A stretch of 64,000 nucleotides of DNA, from the NCBI GenBank assembly GCA_947471745.1, contig CANJKZ010000010.1, forward strand, positions 5,017,001-5,081,000. The letters are read 5' to 3'. Shown here in pieces: positions 11,814 to 56,819 of the stretch (within the stretch, counting starts at the first letter, position 1; each line of letters starts with the position of its first letter). The notes under the pieces are model-generated. The model was not told the origin of the DNA. It did not search any database and was given only the letters and a program-made list of their open reading frames with translations. The translations under genes and the position numbers were made by a program. The DNA comes from Closterium sp. Naga37s-1 (taxonomy: Eukaryota > Streptophyta > Zygnematophyceae > Desmidiales > Closteriaceae).

Positions 11814-12118
11814 GATGAACCTTTTGTAGACACCGTGAAAAAAACAATATTCCATTGATTCATCTGTTCGAAGTGTAGACAAGTTGATTGGTGGTCTGTC
11901 AGTTTTTCCAAGGGTGAATCACATCGCTCTGCCCCCATGCACAATGCAGCAGCAGTCCCTCCCAATCACACCACCCTCCCTCCCACCCGCCATCTCGCCC
12001 CTCGTTGCTGCCAGCTGCGCTACAACTGCCCGTATTGAGCCTGGAGGAGCAGGCAGAGCCGCACATGCCGCCCGCAATTGCAGAGCCACAGCATGCAATT
12101 CGCAGCAGTCCCTCCCAG

Positions 12119-45930
<33,812 letters not shown>

Positions 45931-46850
45931 TGCGCCGCGCAAAGGCTGCTTTCTGACGGCGGGTTCTGATTGCCACGTTTTGACCACCCCCAACCTCTCC
46001 TAACAGAATTCTTCGATTTTATCGCTTTTGACCTTCGTCGGATCTGTTCTGACCTCCGATCGCGGACGGGTAAAATTAACACGTAGTGGACGTACTCCCG
46101 ACACTACTATAAAACACACTACCAGTATCGCATACGTACCTTCTTCCTACTTCTATCAAAGTCAAATGTCATGACCTTTGTTTCTTGCAATAAGAGCTAG
46201 ATTACGGGGACCATGGCGCGAAACTAGAGACTAGCAACACCGAAGTCACCCATCCCAAAACTCTAGTCTGCTTGGAGCTCCCATTGCAACAAAAGAAACG
46301 TAGGAGCTGCTAGTAGCAGTGTCCGAGTGAGCAGCACCCTAGTGACCAGTGAAATTGACAAGGCTTTATAACAGCATCACCGGATGCAACAAGACCTAAA
46401 CCATTCAAACCGAGAACGAAGCCAGGCCAATGACATGGTGCACGACAAGATCAAGGCAGCATTTTTAGCAAAATGCCCAAGCTTCTTTGACGGGCAGGAC
46501 ATGCTCCAAACCAGTCCATTATCGTCATTTAGGTCAGCTATTACACACAAATTGGTCATGAAGGTTGAAGTGTACGAAATTATGCTTTCTATTGTTGGTG
46601 GACCAGTGTTCGAACATACGAAAAAAGGAGGTGAACAATGGCAAGTCATATGCCCAACAAGTGGGCTCACAGTGATCATAAACAAGCCATTCATACACGT
46701 CCACCTGGCAGATAACAGTGCGGCACTGGGCACAGAACGGCGTGTGAGGTCAGCATATACAGTAGAATAGCGACTCCCCAAGTTCCTCGAAATTACAAAA
46801 CAGCAACGGACAATAAAATTTGTCCGAATCATTAACATGATGGTTCAAGC
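45931..46850. other. spacer between ABCC start and tRNA
   Basis: It should contain the minus-strand ABCC promoter. No convincing TATA box was found. A 128-codon plus-strand open frame (46384-46770) and a 153-codon minus frame overlap each other, and I recognise neither. Confidence 0.4.
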
Positions 46851-46852
46851 CA

Positions 46853-46926
46853 GCTCTCGTAGCTCAGTTGGTTAGAGCGTATGGCTGTTAACCATAAGGT
46901 CGGTGGTTCAAGCCCACCTGGGAGCG
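46853..46926 (+). tRNA. trnN: tRNA-Asn (anticodon GUU)
   Basis: A 74-nt cloverleaf without intron. The acceptor stem GCTCTCG pairs with TGGGAGC (two G-T pairs) plus discriminator G. The D arm is TAGCTCAGTTGGTTAGAGC (A box), the anticodon GTT is at 46887-46889 in loop CTGTTAA, and the T arm is GGTGGTTCAAGCCCACC (B box). A T-run at about 46942 can stop RNA polymerase III. Confidence 0.96.
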
Positions 46927-46929
46927 GTC

Positions 46930-47915
46930 TTGTGCGTTTACGTTTTTCCACATGCAATTTTGGTTCTCTCAGTCTATTTCCTGCTGTTTCAGGCAGCGTG
47001 GCTGCTATGAGCGCTGACATCAAGACATTGTTTGATCAGACGAATCATCCAACTCTCTCATAACCGTTGCCCACCCTAGCAGCAGCATTCGTGGAAGGTT
47101 CGTCGGCAGCAAGGGCAGGAAAGGAGGCCATGAGTAGTGAAGGTTGGGATGGAAAGGGTGCAGGGGGGCAGTTGTGACTGGGCCAGAAAGGAGGCAGGGG
47201 GGGTATGTAGCTGGAACAGAAAAGGGCCAGCGGAGCACATATGGCTGCTACATGAAGGGAGCAAGGGAGGAGCGAGAGTTGAAATCGGACGGGAAGCAAG
47301 GGAGCAGCAGAGCATTAGAGAAGGTATGACAGGAGGCACCAGGCAGTGTGAGAGTGAAGGGGCGAAACGACGTTCCCTAGAGGTCTAGGGGTTTGGCTCG
47401 GGTGATGATTACCGTGTGGGATCATGGCTGTATCGGCCAGTGCGTTCTTTGTGAGTATTGAGTGGGGCAAGAAAAGTCCTAAGAATACGAAATGTGGGAA
47501 GTGTTATCCGGGTCAGTGTCCATGTTTTTATCCTAGAGGTGGCACATGCTGAAAGGAATACCGTATCAGTCTGTACCGTATGCTTGTGGTGCGCGCGTGC
47601 GCATCCGCACGCGCACGGGTACGGACAGAGGTGCACACAACACACACACGCACACACGCACACACACGCACGCTCACACATAAAGTACACACACACGCAC
47701 GCTCACACATAAAGTACACACACACTTGCACAAGCCCACTGGCATCCTCTGCCATTCAAGATGGCAGCTGGCTGCAGGCTTACGGTTGATGAACCAAACA
47801 AACCAGGCCACCCTTGCGTTGGGAAATGCAGGGTTTGTTGCTTGTGAATTGATTGCTACTTGGACCGACCACTCATGACAGTAACAAACAAATACCATCT
47901 TGCAAATGCAATAAC
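46930..47915. other. intergenic stretch with CA-rich repeats
   Basis: Holds CACACG/CACACA repeats at about 47636-47725, including a 26-bp direct duplication. No gene is supported. Confidence 0.6.
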
Positions 47916-47917
47916 AC

Positions 47918-50900
47918 CTACGATCTAGCTCCACTCGCATCGTCACTTGTCAGGTCATTAAAAGTCTCAACAACATGCTTCGCCAATGTCATAACAGAGT
48001 ACTCAACAATAACCTGCAAAAAGAGAAGCCATCCAACTCCGCAAAAATTTCAACAAAAGCAATAACACATATGCATAAATACGTTCGTATGCACAGACTG
48101 GACACATTGGAAGTGTGCAGTGCACATACCTCCATGTATGTGTCCAAGGTCGGATGAGCCCCGGAAATCTTCTCATACCCATCATACCACATGGTCCCCG
48201 GGGTCCACAGGTGCTTGAAATCTTGCCACAGTCGGATGTCGTAGAGGCGTTTCAAAGGGTCAAAGAAGCCTGGTGCGTGCTCATTGGTGGCAATGTACAG
48301 TGTGCGTCCAGGTGCAACGAACTTGGGAAGCCTTTTTAGTAACCTGCAGGTGGGTGGTGCAGAGGAAGGAAAGAGGGTCCTCAGGAGAGAGTTGGGTTGG
48401 GTGGATGTATGGAGAAAAGGACAGATAGTATCCGGTGTTAAGCAATGTGAGCATGCTGTAATAATCAACGTGAGCATGCTGTGATAAGCAATGTGAGCAT
48501 GATGTGGTAAGCAAGGTGAGCATGCTGTGGGTAAGCACGGTGAGCATGCTGTGGGTAAGCAATGTGAGCATGCTGTGGGTAAGCAATGTGAGCATGCTGT
48601 GGGTAAGCAATGTGAGCATGCTGTGGGTAAGCAATGTGAGCATGCTGTGGGTAAGCAATGTGAGCATGCTGTGGGTAAGCAATGTGAGCATGCTGTGGGT
48701 AAGCAATGTGAGCATGCTGTGGGTAAGCAATGTGAGCCTACCACCATGTCAGGTTCGACTCACTACCAACTCAGCTTCTGAGGTGACTCAAACCACAGAT
48801 CGAATCAAAACACTTGCTCCTGCATAACTCCCCATGTTGCTTGTGTGTTGTTGTCTAGGTGGGCCACAGGGTCGGATTGAGCCTGAATCCACACCTCACA
48901 TGCACCATTTTGAGTTGACTCAAATCACACCTCAGCTCTTAACAACACTCGCTGTTGGACAACTCACAATGCTGCTTGTGTGTCGTTCTCAACATGCGGC
49001 CACAGACGCGGGTTCACCTTGTCTCCGCGCCCCACCGACCTTGCATGCTTGGCCACAGGCGCGCCTCACCTTGTCTCCGCGCCCCACCGACCTTGCATGC
49101 TTGGCCACAGGCGCGCCTCACCTTGTCTCCGCGCCTCACACCATAGTCCCCTCCGTGCATCGACCCCGATTTGGCAGCAGCTAGCGCGACCAGCTCAGGT
49201 TCCTTCCACTCACTACCACCTCAGGCTCGACTCCTCACAACTCACGATGCTGCCTGTGTGTCGTTATCAAGGTGCGGCCACAGGCGTGGGTTAACCTTGT
49301 CTCCGCGCCTCACATGCACTGCATCGTAGTCCCCCCCATTCATCGACTGGGACATGGCAGCAGCCAGTGCCAGCAGCTGTGGGCGGAACGTCACCCCCTG
49401 ATTATCGTGCTTGAAGGGCGTCCCTGGCAGCTGAAGGGAGCGGGGGAAGCATTGATGGGTGGAGGAAGCATTGGCTCTGCATCCTAGTCCCCTCCATTCA
49501 TCCACTGGGACATGGAAATAGCTAGCGCCACCAGCTCCGGTCGATACGCCACCCCTTGATCATCGTGCTTCAAGGGCGTCCCTGGCAGCAGGAGGGGGTT
49601 GTGAAAACAAATGGCATGGCAGAGGGGCACTGTATGTAAGCAGGTGGTCTTCCCCTGCATTTCCCCCAAGCAGGTGGTCTTCCCCTGACATGTTGGTGCG
49701 CTTGGGGGAAATGTTGGTACAGAGGCGTAACACAAAGGCACCGCAAGCGTGTTGTCCCCTTCGTGCATTGACCGTGACATGGCAGCAGCCAGTGAGGCCA
49801 GCTCCGGGCGGAACGCAACCCCTTGCTCATGGGGCTTCAAGGGCGTCCCTGGCAGCGCGGAAGGGAGTGGGGAGCAGTTGATGTGTTGGGCAAGGATTGG
49901 GTGAGGGAGACATTGGCAAAGGCAGAGAGTCACTGTAAGCGTGTAGTTCCCCCCGGCATTGACTGGGACATGGCAGTCGCTGTGAGCAGCTCCAGGCGAA
50001 ATTCAACCACTTGCTGATGGAGCTTGGAGGGGGTTCCTGGTAGCTGAAAGGGGTTGGTGGGTGGGGGAAGGGTTGGTCGGTAGGGGAGGATTGGTTAGTG
50101 GGGGGAGGATTATGACAGTAAGCATGCCAACCCTCCAGTGCATCGACCGGGACATGGCAGCAGCCAGTGCGAGCCACGCCTGTCGGAACCCAACCACTTG
50201 CTCGTGGAGCTCGGAGGGGGTTCCTGGTAGCTGAAGGGGGTGGGGGTCGGGGGGGAGTATTGGCACAGCGAGCACGTAGCCACCACTCCGCATGCATTTT
50301 GAGAACCACTTTTGAGATTTTTCAAAAGTGAGCACGGAGCTATACAAGGAGTACGAGGCGCTTTACAAGGAGTATGAGGCGCTAAACAAGGAGTATGAGG
50401 CGCTTTACAAGGAGTATGAGGCGCTACACAAGGAGTATGAGGCGCTTTACAAGGAGTATGATGAGCTACGCAAGGAGTATGAGGCACTACACAAGGAGTA
50501 TGAGGCGCTACACAAGGAGTATGAGGCGCTACACAAGGAGTATGAGGCGCTACACAAGGAGTATGAGGCGCTACACAAGGAGTATGAGGCGCTACACAAG
50601 GAGTATGAGGCGCTACACAAGGAGTATGAGGCGCTACACAAGGAGTATGAGGCGCTACACAAGGAGTATGAGGCGCTACACAAGGAGTATGAGGCGCTAT
50701 ACAAGGAGTATGAGGCGCTTTACAAGGAGTATGAGGCGCTTTACAAGGAGTATGAGGCGCTTTACAAGGAGTATGATGAGCTACACAAAGAGTATCAGAC
50801 AGAAACAGGGTGGGATACGAGCCGCGACTCACTTTGCACGTACTGTAGCCGTACGAAGTGTTACGTATGATCAGAGGTGTGACTGTATCGAGCGCCACTG

Positions 50901-52648
50901 TAGCAGTGCTAGCCGTTCGCTTCACCACTCGCACCCCAAACGGCGCCTCCCCAGCCGCTCTCTCCCTCCGCCACGCCAGTGCCTCCTCGAGAAAGCCTTG
51001 CAGGGGAGTGAAAGGCACTCTGGTAACGAGAAGGAAAGTCGGAGTGGGAAGAGGTGAAGAAAGAAACGGATAAGCACTCTTGCGAACAGGTGAAGGGCAA
51101 ACTGCGAACCACACGCACTGCAAACGGCGCCTCCCCAGCCGCTCTCTCCCTCCCCCATACCAGTGCGTCCTCAAGAAAGCCTTGCAGGGGAGTGAAGGGC
51201 ACTCTGGTAACACATGAGAAAGACCGAGAGCATGCGGAAGGGGGTAGCCAAGCGAGAAAATGAGTGTAAGGTGATTGAAGAAGGGTTTTGAGACGTCTCA
51301 AAACCCTTCTTCAATCACGCGGAAGGGGGTAGACAAGCGAGAAAATGAGTGCAATTAGAAACCGTGAAGACGGAAGAAGGGCAATATGACAACCACAACC
51401 AGTGAGGATGTGGAAGGGGATAGACGAGAGAGAAGCTGAGTTACTCTGCGGAGATACTTAGCGGACTTAATGTAATTAAACGTACTCAATTGACGAGAGG
51501 TCGATGTGCTCGTAAATAGCCTTGTACACGAATTTCCCGTTATTGTGCACTTGGTTAAGGCACACGCGCATGTCCAGCACCAACGTCCGGTTCAAAAACC
51601 GAGCCTCCTTGATTCGGCACGACAGGCTGGTCCGGAAATGCTTCACGCCCGCACACATGTCCCGGTTTCCCGTCACAAATAAATATTTCCGGTCAGGATG
51701 GAAATATTCCGCCCGGCTGACCGGAAGCCACTCCGTCTCCCACTTGACTTTATGGCCCACGTCCAGCTGTTGGATTACGAGAGGGTCATCCAGAGAACTA
51801 ATCTTGGCCGTTGCTTTCTCGAGCGCCACGAGGCCCGTCGAGTTCCGCCTTCCGCGGCGCCATTGGCGGTCTCTTTTCTGTTTTTTAGATCCAGCCCGGT
51901 CGAGAGATAAGACCGGCTCCGCGTCGTTTCGAGCCTTCTTTTCGGGACCCACACGCTGGGAGGTTTGGGACTCGAGAGGTCTCATCTGCTCTGCATGGCC
52001 GTCAGATGAATCCAGATCCAACGGCTCTGAGACAAGACTGTTCCGAACACTGCCATCCAACGGCCCTGGGACGAGACTGTTCCTAGTCAAAGCACTGCCA
52101 TCCAACAGCGCGAGCTTCAGATTGACGGCGTGACCTCGCGACGACGACGGCGACGACGACGACGACACGATCAGCGCCGCGAAACCCTGAGACGAGACGC
52201 TCGCCTTGCGCGACGGTCGATCCAACGCACCCAAACGAATCGGTCCTTCGGAATAGTACGACGGAGAGTCCACATCGGTTCCGCCTATAACGCGAATAAA
52301 TTCCGGGGAAGCTTCTAGAGGCCATTGGACGACGAGGATAACAGCTACGGCGAGCAGCAGAGCGAATGCGATCGGCGCGATTCGCGCGTGGACGCGATTG
52401 GCGGCCGAGAAGGCGGAGAGGTCGAACAATGCATATAAAAAGCGCTGATTCGCGGCGTCGGATTGACCACTGGTCCCGCTAGTAGTAGTGTCGCGACATG
52501 GAAATAGGTTCAGGGAGATTTGCTGATGCGAATGCTGGCTAGACGTCGGTGACGCCTGTTGGGAAGCTGGCACGGCCGTGGGGATTAGCGGAGAGTTCGA
52601 TGAGCTGGGGGGCTGGGAAGGCGACGGGGACGATTCAGCTATTTCCAT
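47918..52648 (-). CDS. plant-type O-fucosyltransferase family protein
   Basis: Five exons (minus): 51486-52648, 50833-51019, 49246-49430, 48130-48343 and 47918-48013 (stop TAG). They sum to 1845 nt, all phases consistent, giving 614 residues. Layout: Ser/Pro/Gln-rich cytosolic tail, one membrane anchor (IAPIAFALLLAVAVILVVQW, about residues 89-108), a variable stem, then the catalytic region with HPDRKYLFVTGNRDMCAGVKHF, AVHVRRGDKVNPRLWPHLDN and TLYIATNE. HxRRGD and the later YIATNE block are typical of GDP-fucose protein O-fucosyltransferase-like plant enzymes. It is probably a type II Golgi protein; acceptor unknown. Exons 2 and 3 have several intronic echoes. Exon 1's donor (GA then GTACGT) is chosen because it keeps the frame. 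Confidence 0.88.
48490..48745. repeat. 24-bp minisatellite, about 10 copies
   Basis: Units of GTGAGCATGCTGTGGGTAAG plus CAAT in intron 3 of the fucosyltransferase gene. The open frames across it are by-products. Confidence 0.95.
49010..49180 (-). pseudogene. echoes of the fucosyltransferase RRGDK exon piece
   Basis: Tandem about 57-bp copies (minus strand) of the stretch around RRGDK and its following bases, inside intron 3, downstream of the real exon 3. Confidence 0.65.
49480..50240 (-). pseudogene. four echoes of fucosyltransferase exon 3
   Basis: Copies of the first about 90 nt of exon 3 (LPGTP-K--QGV-FRPEL type) with acceptor, at about 49490-49590, 49750-49860, 49950-50045 and 50120-50240. 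Similarity to the real exon falls with distance. Only the copy at 49246-49430 continues into HVRRGDK. Confidence 0.8.
50338..50790. repeat. 21-bp minisatellite, about 21 copies
   Basis: Units of GAGGCGCTACACAAGGAGTAT (one base more than I may quote twice; period 21) in intron 2 of the fucosyltransferase gene. On the plus strand it encodes a seven-residue repeat (KEYEALH) that would make an ideal coiled coil, but there is no gene context for translation and other frames are open too. Confidence 0.93.
51271..51318. repeat. 48-bp perfect palindrome, ACGT centre
   Basis: The core TTTTGAGACGTCTCAAAA with arms starting GTGATTGAAG. The second copy of a 33-bp direct repeat (51234-51266 and 51319-51351) starts at the very next base. 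In intron 1 of the fucosyltransferase gene. Confidence 0.97.
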
Positions 52649-52649
52649 G

Positions 52650-53560
52650 TTTTAACCGTTACGATAACTCGGTAAGACTGTCGTCACGAACAAGGTATTT
52701 GAGAGACCGAATTAATGAACAGACCGTGACGAGAACGAAGACTCATCTAAGTCGATTACCCTGAGTCATCACCTCTGAACGAGAGTGAGTGTTCGTCAGA
52801 ACTGGTCCAAACTTGACTGAACGGGAAAGCTACACGTGGTAAACGCGGATGGTTTCAGGTAAATAAAGATGGAGCACGTTGTTTCATGGAGGTTGCGAGC
52901 ATCAAATGCAGTTCTCTGGTGCTGATCACAACGATACAAAAAGCTGAGACATCCGTCACAGAGCGAAGAAGTGGAGAGCTCAAACATTCTCTCTGCACAG
53001 AACATAAAGGCTGTCCGTCGAAGACTTCTAGGCATTTATCTGATATGCGATTGCGGGCTGTTGAAGGTCGTCTTATCAGCACAGTACCGCAGGACAGAAT
53101 AAGCAGGAATTGTGTGGGCAGCAGTGGAGGTTCAGAGGAGGTAGGGAAATGTGAAAGTTGGGTCTGTGGGAGTGTCCGAGGCTAGCAGGAAGCAGGTCAC
53201 CTTGAAGTTGGTTTGATTTGAATCAACGAGCCCAGCCACGCGGCCGCGCGAACTACTGTAAAGGAACTCGCGCCGCAACTGTCTAGCATGTCAGAAAATA
53301 ATCTGACACCACTCGTTATTGAGTGGCAGATAAGCCTCGAGCGACGCGTGTCGGGCAGACTTCAAAATTCACACGAATTCGGACAATCAAAACAGGAGCT
53401 TGAAAGAATTTCCTCCATGAAACAACTCGACAAAACAACGAATAGCACACACCCAAAACTACCAATAGACTCGATAAAACATTGAAAAGCACCCAAACTC
53501 CCAATTAACTTTGTCTACACATGAAGCAAAATAACCACTATTCCTCCCTATTGCTGGCCA
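52650..53560. other. spacer, no supported gene
   Basis: Between the fucosyltransferase start and the chitinase 3' end. I see no coding or RNA gene. It should hold the fucosyltransferase promoter. Confidence 0.5.
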
Positions 53561-53562
53561 TC

Positions 53563-55353
53563 TCATGCAGCTATTGCAGCGTTGAGCAGAGCATTGTTAA
53601 CATCCTGGCTCAGTGCCCAGACGAACCACCCTCCATAGCCTTGCGTCTTGGCAAACTGGACCTTCTTGGTGATGGTGGAAGGGTTGTCATAACCAACCCA
53701 CTGGTTACCCTTCCACGCATACATGCATGAGGATGGGGTGTGGGATGTAGCCGTGTAACCACCAGTGGTTACCAGCTGATAGATCTCCTTGTAGAAAAGG
53801 ACACCGGCCTCCTGTTGGTGGGATGGAGAGGGAAAATGCAGGCAAAAAAAAAGATGATAAGGCCTTGGAGAAAGCTACGGATATTTCAGTCGAAAAGCGC
53901 GAGAGGAGGGAAAGCAAAAAACAAACAAACAACAATGCAGAAGGCTGGTAAATCATGCGACAGGGAGAGGAATCACGATGCAGAGTGGAAACAGGAATGG
54001 GGAGCTAACCTGACTGATGGACCCTTTCAGACCAGCCCCACTGGCCGAAGCTCCAACCCCAGTGCTTGTTGAGCTTAAAGTCCAGGTTCGGCCGTACATC
54101 GCCAAGCCTACCATGGCCTTGCTTCGGGCCAAGCCTCGAGACACCCAGGCATCCATGGAAGCATTGACGCTCAGCTTCGAGCTCAGGTCCTGCAGAGCAG
54201 TGTGCATGCCGGTCTTTGCCTCCCACGACCCGTGCAAATCGTAAGTCATAACATTAACAAAGTCCAGCATCTTGTTAACCGTCGTCACGTTGTAGGATTG
54301 AATGATTCTCGCCTCGTCGGGAGCAACCGCCGCAGTAAGCAGGAGCTTAGGTTTCCCAGACGAAACGGCTTCGGATTCGATCGCCGCCCGGAAATCCGTG
54401 ACCAGTGCCGAGAAAAGAGCTGCCTTGCCAACCGGGTACTCCCAGTCGACATCCAGACCGTCAAAGAAGTACGTGCGGGCGAGGGCGATTGCGGATTGGA
54501 TGAAAGCAGAGCGGGTGGCGGCAGAGGAGGCGACGTTGCCGAAAACGGTGGTGTTAGCCGAGGCGCCCCCAATGGAGAGAAGGGTTTTAATGGCAGGGTT
54601 GAGAGTTTTAAGAGTAGTGTTGAAGCGCTGATAGAGGCCTCCAGTGACGTCCACTGCTGTGTTGGGGACGACCTGTGATAGGAGAGAGAGGAGGGACGGA
54701 ATATTGGGTAGGGAAAGGGCTGAGGCTGCAGAGCGATTGGGAAGCCCAGGCGCTGGATTGATGGAGGGCAAGCAATATGGTACCAGTCTGAGATGGCAGG
54801 GGGGACGGAAGAGGAACGGAAGAGGAACGGAAGAGGAATGGAAGAGGAATGTCAAAGCACCTGCAGCAGATGGCACGGAGAAGTGTGTGCATGGCAAGAC
54901 AGCGCGGCGCAGTGCGGTAGCTACCTTGTAAGTGGTGGGGTTGATGGAAGCAAAGGCGTAGAAGACATGCGTGAGGTTGGCAGCAGGGATGAGGGATGGA
55001 TCCATGTTCGCCCAGTTGACAAAATACGCCATGCGCTTCAGCGGCACCGTTGAGGGCGGAGGGGAGGCGGTCGGGGGCGGAGGAGAGGCGGTTGGGGGCG
55101 GAGGGGAGGCGGTTAAGGGAGGCGGGGAGCACTGGGAGAGGCAGCCAGCGCCGCAGTGATCAACGGTGGAGCCACAAAAGTTCCACTTGCTGCAGCAGAG
55201 GTTGTTGGGGCAAAGAACCGTGGCGGAGCACTCCCCCTGCGCGCGCACGCGGAGGGGGAGGTGCGCGGACGAGAGCAGCAGCAGCAGCGCCGCGAGCAGG
55301 AAGGCTCCTCCGCGGAGGACGAGGAGCGTGGGACGCGGCGCTAGGATCGCCAT
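53563..55353 (-). CDS. secreted CBM18-GH18 chitinase, intact
   Basis: Three exons (minus): 54925-55353, 54010-54672 and 53563-53811, 446 residues, phase 0 throughout. An N-terminal signal peptide (FLLAALLLLLSSAHLPL) is followed by a hevein-type chitin-binding domain with all eight Cys (CSATVLCPNNLCC ... CGAGC), a short Pro-rich linker (TASPPPP repeats), and the GH18 barrel with SIGGA and the complete catalytic motif FDGLDVDWE (Glu codon 54439-54441). Expected to bind and hydrolyse chitin outside the cell or in the vacuole. The CBM18-GH18 pairing is known from horsetail chitinase; in flowering plants hevein domains usually go with GH19. It is the only one of the three chitinases here shown to be complete. 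Confidence 0.95.
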
Positions 55354-55479
55354 GGCTGCCAGACAGAGGGCGGGTTCAACTCAAGCTGAGACTGCGGCGG
55401 CTGAGGTGAGTCACCTTGATGATTGCGCCGGATGAAGAGCGAAGGGGAGGGATGAGTTATAATGAAGAGGCCGCTACAA

Positions 55480-55487
55480 TTTTTATA
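55480..55487 (-). promoter_or_regulatory. candidate TATA box of the intact chitinase
   Basis: TATAAAAA on the minus strand, about 127 bp upstream of the start codon at 55353, a normal plant spacing with a short leader. Confidence 0.55.
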
Positions 55488-55499
55488 GTGTCTGAGAGA

Positions 55500-56815
55500 T
55501 GCGGAGGGGGACTGGCGGGATCGCGGGGGACTGGCGGGTTGGCGGGGGACTGGCGGGTTGACGGGGAGACATCGTGGGAACACGCACGTTGGCTTGAAGT
55601 GCGCGCAGAAGTCTCACGTCGAAAATTCGAAGTCTCGTTGGCGTCCGGCTAAGGCGGCGTGGCGCTTGCCAAGTCACGGTGTGACTTGCTACTACAGACG
55701 TGTGAAGAAGACTACATGTCGGAAATGCAGTAGACCGTAGGCAGCAGCAGCTACTACGGCTACGGCACCTGCCAGGTGCGCGACCGACGCATCCGCTCGA
55801 TAAGAGTAATGCAACACTCAAAATATTACCACTCCAACACGAAATACACGCCTCAAGATCGAGTTTCACGCGCCTACTACGCCACCTGCGCGACCGACGC
55901 AGCTAGCAACGGCACCTGCGTGCGGGACGCAGTATTAGCTGGGGCACCTGCGCGTCCGACGCAGCTACGAGCACCGCACATCTCGCCTGGACGACGTGAA
56001 GGGGGATAAAACTACAGGCGGGACGAAATTTCCGTGGACGACGTTCCATGGATCGTCATCCATGGCTATGGGTAGATTCGTGAATGGAACATTGGAACAT
56101 TCGTGGACGATGTTCCATTGACGAATCTACCGGTAGCCATGGATGTCGCGAGGAAGGCGGTTAAATATGAGACAATCATTGCTGAAAGGAACGCGGCGGT
56201 ATAGTTGTTCTCGCGGACGTCGCTCTTCCTCCTCACGGTTACATATTTACTCCAACGGGAGTCCAAAGAGTCGGCTACATCGGCTCGCAATGGTGGTCCG
56301 ACTTTATCCATGGTCGAGAAACTACGCACAGCGCAAGCGTCCCAAGTTCCCAACCCTAGGAATTGTCGAGAAAACCACTGTCTGTTAGTGTTTTGGTAAA
56401 GTCGAGGGAATGCCGAAGTGATGTACAGGAAGGAATGTATTTTCAGCTCAGAGATGGCGGTTGAGAGCGATTCTGAAGAAAACAAAACGGTTCAAATGCG
56501 GAGGAAGGAGATGTCATTTCAGCATGAAACAAACTGAACTGGACTGGATGGGACAAACAGGCGTGCAGTGCAGTGGGTATTCCTGGTTCATGCTCTGGGT
56601 CTCGTGACTCGCATTATCACATAGTACTGTATCGGTGTTATGTGATCACGCAGAGTGATTGGTTCAGGCCAGTTTCGGGCGCTACAGAACAGTAGGCCGC
56701 CCATTCGCGAGAGAGTTACCCTACACGAATCATCTATCTTGAAATAGGTATACTGCCCGAAAAGTAGGCCTAGGCTCGTCTAGACCTCGTCTAGGCCTAA
56801 GCAGCCACTGCGCGG
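55500..56815. other. intergenic region between divergent chitinase and ABCC genes
   Basis: The two genes point away from each other, so this is a shared upstream region. A minus frame of 139 codons (56066-56485) has no recognisable domain. A short inverted repeat around 56038-56150 is built from GGACGATGTTCCAT-like pieces and their complements. Nothing else is supported. Confidence 0.45.
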
Positions 56816-56819
56816 CGCA

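Noticed and set aside
46384..46770. 128-codon plus-strand frame near the tRNA
   Set aside because: No recognised motif, and an equally long frame lies on the other strand. Kept as unexplained, not called.
46832..47023. Minus-strand frame with GLEPPTLWLTAIRSNQLSYE
   Set aside because: This is the well-known spurious translation of the antisense of a tRNA gene, here tRNA-Asn at 46853-46926.
56066..56485. 139-codon minus-strand frame, considered as a mitochondrial membrane protein fragment
   Set aside because: A single possible hydrophobic stretch and no convincing family motif.
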